A stretch of 64,000 nucleotides of DNA. It comes from Golubevia sp. BC0850. Taxonomy: Eukaryota; Basidiomycota; Exobasidiomycetes; Golubeviales; Golubeviaceae. The notes under the pieces are model-generated. The model did no database searches, was not told where the DNA came from, and saw only the letters and a program-made list of their open reading frames with translations. Both the position numbers and the translations under genes were made by a program. The stretch covers positions 62,001-126,000 of the forward strand of contig JAAVVG010000002.1 in the NCBI GenBank assembly GCA_012976225.1, in the 5' to 3' direction. Positions 1-10,771 of the stretch are shown here, piece by piece (the stretch's first letter is position 1; every line of letters starts with the position of its first letter).

Positions 1-650
1 AGATACCAGCCTTTTCAATTCTTCCTTTTGTAGAAAGTTGATGAAGGCTTTGGCGGTCGAAGTTTTTGAGAGCTGCTTTGCTACCTCTTCTCTCCGATTC
101 GTCCTCTTCTAGTCGCTAGTCCAGTCTCTTCTTTGGATTCAATAGGCTCGATTCAATCTTGAATAGGCAGAATCAGATTTGGAGGAGACGGTGGTCGAGA
201 AGAAGGAAACAAAACCCAAATTTCTCGACAAGATCGAACTTCGGCTTTGCTCGGTGGTACGAATGCACGCTGAAACTCGCCATCAAGTTTGTGTGCGCTG
301 AGATCGCTGAGACGAATGAGGGAAAGATCTTGAAATCGTTTGAGATTAAGTGATAAGAGTAAAGTAGTGAAGCCTGAAGCATGAAGGTGAGGGTGGGGAG
401 GTGGGAGGTATAGGCCGCGGGAGGTTGAGAAGATAGTTCCACTTCCGCCTCCCAATCTCGGAGTGGAGAAAGAAGAAAGAAAAAGAGAAAGGAAAGAAGA
501 AGAGTGGGGGGGAAAAAAAGTGAGAAAAGGAAGAAGAGGAGAAAAAATGTTCGGTGAGATTTGTTCGATTTTTCTTCTCACACCCAAACTCTTCCCACCA
601 AAAAGTAGTGTTGCAAGTTTTCAACCACCAACGTCAAGACCATCTTCAAA
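1..650. other. Upstream region of RPL36; no gene seen
   Basis: I find no convincing coding exon here. The stretch from about 455 to 560 is very purine-rich on the + strand, and open frames on either strand read as low-complexity sequence. It most likely holds the promoter and 5' leader of RPL36 at 651; the first 130 bases may belong to whatever lies left of the window. Confidence 0.4.
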
Positions 651-2201
651 ATGTCCGGAAATTCGTCAAACCCTGCACACAAGGCTGGAGTACCAAGAAC
701 TGGTGCGTTGAATTCAACCAGGATTCCGAAATAAGGGAAGGAGGGAAGGAAGGAAGAGGTTGCTGCGGGAGGAGGAAGATTTCTTCACCTGGAAGAGAGA
801 AGAGCTGCAGCGACTCGGAGCGCTCCTGCAATGAGAACGGAAACAAAGAGGGAATGAATTTGACGGAGAAAGAACTGGAAAGTGAGTTGGTAGATTTCGA
901 GAACTAGGGGAACTGACGATTCCTCCTACTTGCCTGCTCTTACTGCCATCCAGGTCTCGCTTGGGGAATCAACAGAGGTCACCAAACCACTCGTCGTACC
1001 CTTGCCCCAAAGCCATCTAATAGAAAGGGACTCAGGACTCAACGTGCTGCCACTGTCCAATCTGTCATCAGAGAGGTTGCTGGATTCGCTCCATACGAGA
1101 GAAGGGCCATGGAACTGATCAGAAACTCAAAGGTTAGTCTCGTCGATGAGTTTGTCGATGGATGGGATTGGATTGATTGAACTTGCAGAGGTGCATGAAG
1201 GGGTTTGGAGAGACGCTCGAGATGTGGCATGCTGGTAGAGGAAGGGTCAAGGTGGTGGTGGTGCTCCAGAGATGGTGGACGACTCAAGACTTCACTCTCA
1301 AATCCATCAAGAAGCAAATCATTCCCATCCATTCAAATCCGTCAAGAATCCGCAATTCATAATTCCATACCAAAGCCAAGTGGTTCATACATGGTGGGAT
1401 CGGCAAGTTGGGGAGGAGGAACAACCTCGCAAGATTGCGAGACCTCAAAGTTAGCTGCTGGTCCTCAGTCAAACTCATTCAAGCATCAATTCAGAACACG
1501 CCAATAGGTCTGTCCATTTCAGCTGCATGCTGAGGTGTCCTGATGACCTTCCAAGTGCTAGCCCTACCCACCACCACCTACGCCCAACACCCACCTACCA
1601 CCTTCAACTCATGGCATACATCGATGCTTTCCAACAAGATCAAGGAATCGAGTGGAAAGAGCTCATTTTAGTGCCTGACGAGGAAGCAGGCCTGACATTT
1701 GAGCTGGGAAATGGAGGTATTTGGGAATGATGGGATGATGGTGCTCGAGCTGATTCTCACTCGCCACGATGATGAGCTGCTCATTCGAGAACTCAGCTAT
1801 CCGTTCAGATGAAGCTCAGAGGAATGTCGGTGACGGTGGAAGGATCAGAGCATCGGGAAGGTTCTGGTCAGATGAAGCTGTTGCTCAATCCAAGGTAGCT
1901 TCACCTTTGCTCTTCCTGAGCATCAGCTCTGGGATAGCTCTACTACCTGATTCTGATCAACAGAGAGACTCTAGAGGACTCCTCTCAGGCTGGAGTCTGG
2001 AAATTCATTCTCGGGCAATCTTTTGAAGTCTTGAATTTACAACAATTCCTCCTCTCCTCTCTCCTTCCTTCTCTTCTTCTCCCACAGGACAAGCGTGCCC
2101 GTAAATTCATCAAGAGAAGAATTGGAACCCTTCGTCGTGCCAAGGGAAAGATGGAGTACTTGACTGGAGTCATTGCTGAACAACGTCGTGCTGGTCATTA
2201 A
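651..2201 (+). CDS. RPL36: 60S ribosomal protein eL36
   Basis: Cytosolic large-subunit ribosomal protein eL36. Three exons, 651-702, 954-1132 and 2088-2201, join in frame to about 114 residues; donors are GTGCGT and GTTAGT, acceptors CAG. The family core is plain: [10 protein letters not shown] after the first intron, then the [18 protein letters not shown] segment, and a basic end with [11 protein letters not shown] and [13 protein letters not shown]. The ATG at 651 gives a short Ser/Asn-rich N-terminus typical of fungal copies. Intron 1 is 251 nt and intron 2 is 955 nt, the latter far longer than others in the window. Identity is secure; only the first-intron donor (GTGCGT) is slightly unusual. 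Confidence 0.95.
1133..2087 (+). other. Long (955-nt) intron 2 of RPL36
   Basis: This intron interrupts the eL36 frame between the codons for Lys and Asp at phase 0. Most other introns in the window are 50-490 nt. Ribosomal-protein introns often host small nucleolar RNAs; I looked for box C/D pairs and found a C-box-like ATGATGA near 1770 but no D box at a normal distance with a closing stem. No protein exon is evident. Confidence 0.7.
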
Positions 2202-2815
2202 GTTAAAAATCTTCTTCTCTTTCAAGCAGATTCTTTTTCTTTTCAAACCTTCATTTCTCAAGTTCCTTGTTTCTTATTCCTTTCTTTTGTTCTTTGATCC
2301 AATTTTCATTTTTTTGCTTCCCTCGCATCTTGATTCTCTTCCAACACATTCCAACCCTCCATTTTCTTTTTCTATGCCTTTCTAAACTTCTATGATTTGG
2401 AAAGATTGGACTCGGAAAAAACCCTCACTTTTTTGGTGTTCATCTTAACCAAAAGAAAAACAAAAAACCTTTAATTAAACTCACATGTATTTTCTTCACG
2501 ATTACAGCCAACCAACCGTAACCCAAAAGCCTCTTTCATTGAATAGAATTTTCTTTGATGTCTCATACTTATTCTTCCTGATGTCTCGAAGATGTGATTA
2601 GATGGATTTGATCTTTCTGGGGAAATCGAATGTCGACTTTGAATACTTTGTACCGAAGAGAAAGTCTTTTCCGGTCGCAAGACGGAGACGTTTGAATATC
2701 CTTATGAACCAAAAGAATAAAACTATAGACCTCGATTAGAATGACACGAAACACCAACACACTCAAGGAAAATTCAAATTCTGTTCTACCATATGTATGT
2801 ATTTGTACTCTCTCG
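2202..2815. other. Convergent 3' region between RPL36 and ARV1
   Basis: The region after the RPL36 stop is T-rich (2210-2390), as expected of a 3' UTR, and it runs into the 3' end of ARV1 on the other strand. Frames in it are short and unlike any family. I see nothing else. Confidence 0.6.
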
Positions 2816-4314
2816 TCACATCAAATTCTCACAAACCCAACCCACCCCAACCCAATCCCCCACCATTCCCTTGATTTTCCAACCAATCATTAGAACTCCA
2901 AAAGCAGGTAAGAACCCAAACCTAGTCCTAGGTAAAACAACTTTCAAAGCTATCAACGTTGAAATCCCTCCCAGGAAAGTTTCGATGATTTCTGGAACTG
3001 AGAGGTTGAGATTGGGCTGTAACGTCTCGAAGCCAAGATTTCGAAAGCTATCTGGAAGTTGGAGTTTGAGAGTGGAAAGTGTTGATCCAAGATTCAAGTT
3101 TTTGGAGAAGGAAGATGAAAATGGGAAGGGAAATCCTGATTCCGAAGAAGGTTGATCGAAATTCGGTAGGACTTGAGAAGTGAGAGTGATTCGTTGATGA
3201 TTCCTAGGGAATTTACTTTCCCACAATAGAATGAGAGAATTGAGGAAAATGGTTGAGAGACTTGAAAGTAGTAAGGCTTTTGATATCAGAGTTGGGTTGA
3301 AAGATAGGGGAGTTGATGGGTTTGAGAATCGCTTGGAGATTTGGTAGAGGATGTAAGAGAGGCTTAAGATTGTAATATGGAGCGAGAGGGATTCTGTGGT
3401 GAGGTTAAGATGTTAGAAGATAGGGATGATCAGTGGAAGCTGGCGACGAAGGCAAGAAGTGAGTTTGTGGGATCCCGTGAACTTCTTCTTGACTCTTGGG
3501 AACTGTTTCCAATCTTGAGAGATCTGAATTATTTGGTCTACTCGCCTAAAACTGTTGATCCTAGGACGTTTGTATAGCTTTGAATCATCTGGTCGATCGG
3601 TAAGGCTGTCGTTGGGACGATATCTCCTTGATCTAAATTCCGTGAATCATCATTCTTCACAGAAGAGTCAAAGATCGAGGAAGTTGAGCTTCCATTGAAA
3701 TCCAACCGACTGGAGTTAGTTGTGGAGTGAGCGCCTGAGGGTGAGGAGGGGAAGAGTCGAAGGAAGAGAATCAGAACGAGATTCCGAGGAGACAATCAAG
3801 AGAAACAGCTTCAACTCATCTTGTACTTACATAGATAGAACCACCTAATGTCTGTCGGAAGCAGAAGAAATAGAAGCCAACTCAGTGAACGAACTGGCAG
3901 TGGGAGTTCTCCATTATGAAACTAACAACTTTGAACCAAAAGAAAAGCCAACCATCTTCTGAGTATTTCAGAAATTTTTTTAAATTCGACTTTCCAACCT
4001 TTGCGATGTTGTACTTGACTAATAGATTTACCTTCACCTTTGTGCTCTTTCTTCTTCTCCGTCTCTGTCTCTGTAGTTGAGTTGGAATGGTTTGAATTAA
4101 AAAGGAAATGAGCGAAAGCTTGTGGTTTTGCTAGCAGAAGATCCAACAGAATCGTGTTCAAATGTTGTTCAACGTAAGGATCAGCCAAATTGGAATTTTG
4201 CTTGCACTTGGAGTGATTGGAAGGTGCGCGGCATGGTGTGAGTGAGAACGAGTTGGGTCCATAATGCGTGGTTAGAGATGAAACTGGATATAAACAATGT
4301 ATACAAGCTGGCAT
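2816..4314 (-). CDS. ARV1: ARV1 family ER lipid-homeostasis protein
   Basis: Arv1 acts in the ER membrane in sterol transport and in GPI and sphingolipid homeostasis. The first exon starts at 4314 with MPACIHCLYPVSSL, the N-terminal zinc-ribbon of the Arv1 homology domain; its usual CxxC second pair is represented by Cys residues around SLTPC and HSKCKQ. It continues through LADPYVEQHL and LLAKPQAFAHFLFN, matching the family consensus closely. The last exon (3393-2816) follows a TTCTAAC branch site and CACCACAG acceptor; it carries ESLSLHITILSLSY, then LISKALLLSSLSTIFL and a C-terminal membrane segment ending VGVGWVCENLM. Middle exons between about 3925 and 3400 are not resolved; a GTAAGT donor lies near 3829. 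Family assignment is strong, gene model partial. Confidence 0.85.
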
Positions 4315-4477
4315 CGGAATTACTTGTAAGTAGAAGAGAGAATTGACACGCTGGAATTGCCACGCTGGACAGCTGGAAGGCAACCAAAAAGGAAGAAGCT
4401 TCTGGCTCTTCTTGACCAAACCACCAACTCATTCAATCTTATAATCCATTAGCACCATAAGAAGCAATCGATTCAAG

Positions 4478-5953
4478 ATGAACGCAGCAGTAACAAATGT
4501 GAGTAGTGATTCAATTCACCATCAAAGACCACAGAGAGTAGAGGACGGCCTGTCTTCTACCAAACCCCAATCCCCAATCCAGCCATCTAATCTCCCATCC
4601 TCTTATCCTCATCCACATCCTATGCTCCCCTCCCATTCAGATGGCCTTCATGTTCGGAGCGATGCAAGTAGCCAAACGTATCCCCTTTGAAGACAATCCG
4701 GATTACCTACTCTACGCTCGTATCTCTTACGTTTCAGCTCAATTGCTCTGTCTTTCAATCTTCTACTATTGTTCCATGCGCATCAAGCGAAAGAACGATT
4801 TGACCGTTTTGAAATACGTTGAACCAAAGAGCGCAATGTCTCAAGAACCAGGCGAATTGGTCACCACCACCAACAGAGATTACGATTTGACTGAAATCTC
4901 CAAAAGTATGAGAGGGGTCATGATGGGAATGGTCTTTGTCGCTGGAATGCATTTGTATATGGGCTATACTAATCCGTGAGTATACGCAGAGGGGATCATT
5001 GATGGAAGAGCTGGGCTTGAAGAGGAGAGGGAAAGAGGCTTAGAAGGGAAGGATGTCCTTTCTTTCCTGCTATACCTTCAATACTTCTTTCAGAGCTGAG
5101 CAACCCATGATCTACTCGATTTGCTTTCAATCTACCCTCTGTATGGTCACCTCAGTCCCTCACAACTCGAATCTAACTCTCCTTTCTTCCCCTCCTTCCT
5201 TCCTTCCTCAAACCTCCCTCAACCTCCTCATCTAAAAGTCTCGTCATCCAGTCGATTCTACCAGTCAAGAACGCTTTGGAATCAAAGCAAGCTCTACTTT
5301 GGATCTGGGGAAAGCCAGCCACTGGGGATTTGAAGAGACCTTTCAAGGCTGCTCCTGGTTTACTTGGTTAGTATCCCATTCTATCTCGGCCTTTTTTTCC
5401 ACTATCCTAAAGGGGTGATGCAGGAGATTCGGAGGGAATATATCAAGGGGGCTTTAGGAACGTCATTGAAAGTTGAGAGCTGGAGAAGAGGTGAAAGAGA
5501 TAAGGTGGAAAAGTCTGGGGGAAGTTGGGATTCAAGAGAAGCTTTCTAACTAAAGAGCGCTTCTTTGGACGATGAACTCCTTTGATGAAACTTTCAAGAA
5601 AAGGAGAAAGCATCTGGGTAAAGCTCAGTGAAGCTGTGCCTCCAGCCAGCAAGACGAAGTTCGAGATGTACTTTGGGAAGGCAAAGTCTTTCGATCAAGT
5701 CTCTCACTCCTCTCGAACTTCACGCTTTCTCTTTTCGAGAGTTTTTTCTCTTCGTCTCTTCGAGTTCCAAACTACTAATTCTCATTTCTTTCCTTCCTTC
5801 TGATGCTTCTTTCCCCTCGATCCGACCTTTCGTCCCCTTCTCTCCTTCAAAGATCAATTCACTGGAGCCGGTGCTACTGGAGGAGAAACTGATTCTCAAG
5901 CTATCAAGTCAGCTGAAGTTCCAGGAGGTCCAGCCGCTAAGAAGTCTCAGTAA
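4478..5953 (+). CDS. PHO88: Pho88/Snd3 ER membrane-targeting protein
   Basis: Pho88 (Snd3) is an ER membrane protein of the SRP-independent targeting (SND) route, first described through phosphate transport. Exons 4478-4498, 4641-4975, 5239-5366 and 5853-5953 join in phase to about 194 residues. Family landmarks are visible in order: the N-terminal MNAAVTN, a first membrane segment, KNDLTVLKYVEP, a second hydrophobic stretch around GMVFVAGMHLYMGYTNP, then NPLVIQSILPVKNALE and the signature WGKPATGDLKRPFKA, ending in a Gly/Lys-rich tail (AAKKSQ). Using the acceptor at 5238 restores the conserved NPLVIQS join. The last intron is 486 nt; a further small exon inside it cannot be fully excluded. 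Confidence 0.93.
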
Positions 5954-6362
5954 TTCTCTCTTACCCCAGCTCTCAGCTAGATTTCTACCTTTCCTCTCGA
6001 GTCTCGAACTCAAGTCGTCTCTCAAGCGACCTTCAGTGAATGACTAAGCTCCTTCTCACAAACTCGACTCAAATTGTTCAAGCTCAATTTCAGAACAATG
6101 TCGAAAAGAACAAAATCCTTTTAGAACTCTTCCTTTTACTCTATGATAAACTCATTCCAACCCCTCCCCCCTCTCTTTCTCCTTGCTATCTTGATCCTGG
6201 GTACTCGAAAAAAGTTCTCATTTCTGTATATACAAACGCAGATTCTGAATTTGAATGCATCTCAAAAACATTGAAAAAGGTAGTGGGAATTCCTTTAGTT
6301 GGGTTGCGAAATGCGAGGTGGTCTCGTAAAATCTGGTTGATGTCTTAATGTCTTGAGAAACC
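5954..6362. other. 3' region after PHO88; no gene seen
   Basis: Pyrimidine-rich stretches and short frames only. Likely the PHO88 3' UTR followed by spacer up to the dispersed repeat at 6363. Confidence 0.45.
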
Positions 6363-6473
6363 AGGGACCAGGCCTGATTTGTCAATATACGAACTTCACA
6401 CATCGAGATTTTGTCAGAATTAAAGAAGATTGGCCTTTAAAAACCAGGTATCTGCGAAAGGTACAAAACGAAG
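6363..6473 (+). repeat. Dispersed repeat, copy 1
   Basis: About 110 bases here resemble 63328-63440 in the same orientation. Shared blocks include a GGGACCxGGCCTGATTT motif, then CGAxCTTCACA, then TTTTGTCAGAATxAAAGAAGA, and GGTATCT; spacing is the same within a few bases. Similarity weakens after the block but short matches continue to about 6560. Neither copy holds an intact reading frame. It could be a remnant of a non-autonomous element or of a duplicated gene end; I cannot assign it to a family. Confidence 0.6.
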
Positions 6474-6667
6474 GAATGAGACAAGAGAGAAAATGAAGTT
6501 GAAAGTGAGGAGGACCTGTAAATGAGACTTGAAGATTTAAAGGCACGAAAGAGGCATGGTAAAGCAGGGTTGGATTGAACGACTTGATCACTGTAGAAGA
6601 GTCTTGAGGAGAGTTGAGAGGTTGAGGATGATTGACCTCACCGAAAGATAGTTGGATTAGAAGGTTT

Positions 6668-8159
6668 TCAACTAGCTCGTCTTCTCATGTGGATGCGATG
6701 CTTCCACCCTTCGATCAGCTCAGAAGCCCTTTTGATATCAGCTGGCAAGACTTGGGAGGGAGACCGGTTCCTACTTTGGCTCTTAGAATTGTGATTCAGA
6801 ATCCTTTCGAGAATCGCTCTTCTGATGGCCATCTTGACGATGATGGGATAGTCCGAGAATTGACCGCTTTCTTCAGCAGGAGTCAGCTTGGCTGGATCCC
6901 TTAACCTTGAAGGCGCTCCAGAGCTGGACGAGTCCCGGAGGGAGATAGGAGGAAAGTGAGGGAAGAGAAACTATGTGGCCCATTCCTCACTCTTCCAGAG
7001 GTCAGAGATTCGCCGGATGAGCCTCTCAGACTTTGCATGTAGCTCTGGAGAGAAACGAGATGCTCGAGCTTCAGTTTCTCTCACTCCGAAGACGTTGGTG
7101 ACAAGTCAATCCGGTACTAGATCAAAGGAGCCTGAGTGGGAGATCAGAGTGGAAGTGAACACCAGAGTCAGACCTCGTAAAGAGTCGAGTCGAAAGAGCA
7201 ACCCCGCCTCTGTTCTATTCTCGAAATGACACTCCCTTCTAAAGACCTCTTTCTTTATCTGTTTGATTCTTCTCGAGTGAAGAACGTCCTCTGCAGCGTT
7301 GATGTCCGGCATGGTGACCCGACGATATATCCTTTCCTTCTTTTCCTTCTCTTCCATTTTGATCCTTTGGTCCACTGCTACTTGAATTTCAGAGACAACG
7401 GTGGGTGAGAGTGTACCATCTCTGGTTTTGGAAGGCGAGAGAGCTAGATCTGTGAGCACCAGCCTTTTGAGAGCTTGCCAGTCCGGGACTTCCTTGTGTT
7501 TGAAAGGTGGGAACTTCCCGGTCGGCTGAGATAGATAGGCATCGCCTCCAAGAAGTGCTTCGATATCTTCTTTGGCGTGCTGCACTCGGATAGTCTGCTG
7601 AGAAAGGAGCAGTGAGACTGGCCCAGAAGCAGAGGAATAATGATCTTCGGAGCCACCGTTCTGGATGACAGCTCTTGCTCTCCTGAAATCGTCTAACTTG
7701 GTTTGCTTGAAAGTTGACTGGTAGTGACCTCGAGTCTTGGGTTTCGATAGGGCGTCTGCGATCCTTTGCTCTGCCGCTCGTTGAAGAGCTTCAGAGAGTA
7801 CTTGCTCCCAATCCAACTTGTCCTTCGCCCTAGCTGCTTTGAGAGCGTTCTTGATGTCCTGCAGAAGATTAAGTCCAAGAAACCCCTTTCGATTCGGAGG
7901 CTCGAATCTTCCAATAGGATTCTGTAGAACTGGGCTTCCATCCAGCGACTTTGAGATTTCACAGCTCGAAGTCGAATTTTGGCAGTAGTGTCTTCCATTG
8001 GTACAGAGGTTTCGAGGTTGAAGTTGATAGGTAAAGAGAGATAGGTATTGATGTCGGATCCACCTGCTAGTCGTTGATTTGATGAGGACGGAGAAGAGGA
8101 TTGGTTTCGAACGAGGAGAGGATTGGGAAAAGGACGGAGGAGGTTGAGGTTTTAAACAT
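6668..8159 (-). pseudogene. Unidentified gene copy A of an inverted paralogous pair (probably broken)
   Basis: This minus-strand copy matches copy B at 12440-13921. The likely reading runs from an ATG near 8159 (or 8193) through a first exon, an intron ending in TAG near 8064, and a long frame rich in charged helices (for example DKLDWEQVLSEALQ and MEEKEKKERIYRR), to a stop at 6668 after a C-terminal block IIVKMAIRRAILERILNH. The central 1,025 bases (6935-7959) equal copy B; the ends differ from B but are recognisably related. The main frame holds an in-frame TGA at the complement of 13523-13525 and a TAG at that of 13658-13660, and the 5' frame breaks near 7960 where a GAG CTG TGA reading replaces an open one in B. 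Without unrecognised introns the gene is not functional. Product unknown. Confidence 0.55.
6935..7959 (-). repeat. Inverted repeat, left arm (1,025 bp)
   Basis: The reverse complement of this segment equals 12672-13696 wherever I compared it. Translations in several frames (about 236, 84, 70, 60 residues) are identical between arms, and paired coordinates always sum to 20631, so there are no indels. Arms are separated by 4,712 bp holding the alpha/beta hydrolase and mitochondrial uL3 genes. Confidence 0.93.
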
Positions 8160-8856
8160 TGACGACACGTTCGAGTTGAGAGAGGAAAGACATTGCTTTG
8201 AGATGGATTGGATGTTGCTCGAAAGATCAGACCGTAGAAGGAAAAGAAGAGAATGGGAAGAAGAGAGGGAATGAAGCAGAAGGATGTGGTGGGCGAGGGG
8301 CTCTCAACTTGTCAGAGAGGGCGGCGTCGAGGGCGTGAGTAGAGCAGCGAGCAGTGAGCAGCGAAGCGGGGTGTTTATTGTCGCTCGCTGACCTTTGGTA
8401 TCGAGTAATGGGCGGACCAGCGTAGCTGGTCGGACAGTGACAGGGTTTGGGGCAAGAGAGGGAGAGAGAGAAACCCACGGGCTGGACACGAACAGCCAAG
8501 GCAGAGACGAACGAAGAGAGAAAGCAAACAAAAGAAAAAAGAGAGCTGGGAGGCAAGCAGTAGCAGTAGTGTTTGAGCGCGCTTGAGGAGCAGTTCTTGG
8601 GTAGAGGAGAGGAGGAGAGGAGAGAGTGGGAGAGGGAGAAGGTGTCTCTGCCTCTGCTGAGTGCGAAGCGACTGCCTGTCGCTTCCAGTTGAGAGCCACT
8701 CCGTGCTCCTCGATCACTCTCTGGTCGTCCTAATTTCCTTTGGAAGTCGCGCACTCACCGTCCCTCCCTCCGAGCACTTTCAAGAAACAATGAGCGCATA
8801 TAAGCTATAATCGTTCAGATCTTTTGTTTCTCAATCAGCTGGTGGAACAGCCAACG
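8160..8856. other. Upstream region between copy A and the hydrolase gene
   Basis: Purine-biased GA-rich sequence (about 8440-8650 on the + strand) makes long but low-complexity frames on the minus strand that look unlike protein. A TATA-like ATATAAGCTATAA lies near 8799, some 55 bases before the hydrolase ATG. Best read as divergent promoter and leader sequence. Confidence 0.45.
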
Positions 8857-10519
8857 ATGCCATTCGGAATCAAAAAGAAGAACAAAAAGAAATCGGAATC
8901 AGAGCTAAAGGAATCTAAATCTTCTTCAAAGTTGAAGGATTCTCAATCCAATGCAAACCAGTCTCATCTTCAACCTCAATCTAATCAGTCCAATGGTCAA
9001 ACTTACAAATACGCTCCCAACCTCAAAAAGAATCAGCTAGACATCGGTGGCTTACCTGTCAATGTGTTCGGTCTAGATGAGCTATCGCCGGCTCTGAGTA
9101 GAGCCACTGCAGCTCCTCTACCTGAGGTCTGTTTGACGATTCATTGTCATGGGAGGACTCAATCTGCTGCCCATGATGAGGAACTCTGTAGACAGCTTTG
9201 GGACAGAGTTCAAAGGGACAAGTCTCAATACGGAGGTAGTAGAGAGCACTTGATTGTCAGCTTTGATGCCAGGAATCACGGACATAGGATGACTTCAGAA
9301 AAAGGACGGACTGATTGGAAGCAAGGGAATGATAAGCATGCGTGAGTAGGATTGAATGTAGGACTGGGACAATATTCAGGGCGCGAATTTTGGTGTGCCT
9401 TGATGTTCAAGTTCGATGGGAGGAACAGAAGCAGAGAGGAGCTCGATATGGTTGGGGGGGGGAGGTCCCTCAATGCTCTTCTCCATCTGGTATCGATCTT
9501 TCAGCCAATTTTTCCGAGGGCTTGATATAATCACGCTATACCCGTGAATGTTCTATGCAGCTCGACTCGTGCTGACGGACGAGTTTGCTCTCTTCAACCC
9601 CCCACGCAGTCTGGATCTCTACGCAATGTACAGTAAGTCATCTTCAACGTTTCTCTCCTACCTTGACCCTTACACTGAACCATAACGTTTCATCCTGTCT
9701 TGCGATCTGCTTCCAGATGGAACAGCAAGAGACGTCTCCTTCTTAATCGACTTCCTTCCCTCCTATCTCTTTCCCCACGACGAGAGAGTCATCACCAAGT
9801 GGGCTGTTACTGGAAAGTCTCTGGGAGGACACGCTGCTTGGATGGTTCTTGGTAAGTCAAGAGCTCTCATCCGACTACTTTACAGCAGCTTTTGAGCGCG
9901 TGGATTTCATTTCTGATCCTCTACTTCCGATCCTTCACTTCCCCTTCACAGCTGACGATCCTAGAGTGACCATTGGATGCCCTCTCATTGGAATGCCAGA
10001 TTACAATCGACTATTGGCTTATCGAACCAGATCAAGTTTCGTGGCCAATGCTCCTCCAACAGTGCCAAATAGTCTCAAGACTTTGATCAGTCAGATTGAT
10101 CGTGAGTGCTTACGGACCCTCACCTAAGTCCAGCTCTTACTTTCCATCACCCTCGATGTTGTTCCATGCTGATCGTGTCCCCCGAACTGATTGAACCTAC
10201 TTTGCTAACCTCCGTACACTCGCCTCCAACTCGCCCCCTTACAGCCTCCTCGAAACCTTTCTCCTCTTTCTCTCAAGACAACCCTTTCCTTGGAAAATCG
10301 ATTTGCGTCTGTGCTGGTTCCGTAGACAAGCTTGTGCGATGGGAATACAACGAGGATTTCTTAAGAGGCTTGGTTCTTGGAGAACCGAATCCCAGAACTG
10401 GACGAATGGATAATTTGAAGATTCACGTCGAAGAGAATGTCGGACATGCGGTGACTGAAACGATGATAGAGGAGGCTGGGAACTGGATTTGGAATTGGGG
10501 TGTCAGAGAAGGAACTTAG
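8857..10519 (+). CDS. Alpha/beta-hydrolase fold protein
   Basis: Five exons, 8857-9341, 9610-9632, 9717-9851, 9952-10101 and 10245-10519, join in phase to about 355 residues. A lysine-rich N-terminus (MPFGIKKKNKKK) precedes an EVCLTIHCHGR strand-turn resembling the oxyanion region of hydrolases, SFDARNHGHR, and the nucleophile elbow GKSLGGHAAW (Gly-x-Ser-x-Gly). Near the C-terminus are VCAGSVDKLVRWEY, where a catalytic Asp would fall, and ENVGHAVTETM with the expected final His. The tiny 23-nt second exon (LDLYAMY) is supported by perfect phase on both sides. Substrate unknown: esterase, peptidase or thioesterase are all possible. The gene lies inside the spacer between two inverted repeat arms. 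Confidence 0.82.
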
Positions 10520-10771
10520 GGGATTGAAGTCTTTGTGAAAGCTTCGTACTTGGATTCATATACCACCACTTTAATCAACTTCTGCTCCTTCTTGTATTTA
10601 GATGATGAGACGAGCGAGATTCCTTTTGATTTGCTAGCTTGCCGAGAAGAGATTCAGAGAAAGTTTCTATTGAAGAGAGAGAATACTGATGAAATACAAA
10701 TTTATCGAATCGGAAAAGTCTCTTCTTTTAATTATCTAAATCCTCGATCTCACGGTTTCCGCTAAAGCACT

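Noticed and set aside
153-711. Frames on both strands left of RPL36
   Set aside because: Low-complexity purine/pyrimidine tract; no motif or splice signals that connect to an exon.
1766-1920. Possible box C/D snoRNA in the RPL36 intron (ATGATGA near 1770)
   Set aside because: The nearest CTGA is about 140 bases away and no terminal stem closes the unit.
8227-8754. Overlapping minus-strand frames of 137 and 175 codons
   Set aside because: They come from a GA-rich tract, are low-complexity, and have no splice or start context; best read as promoter sequence.
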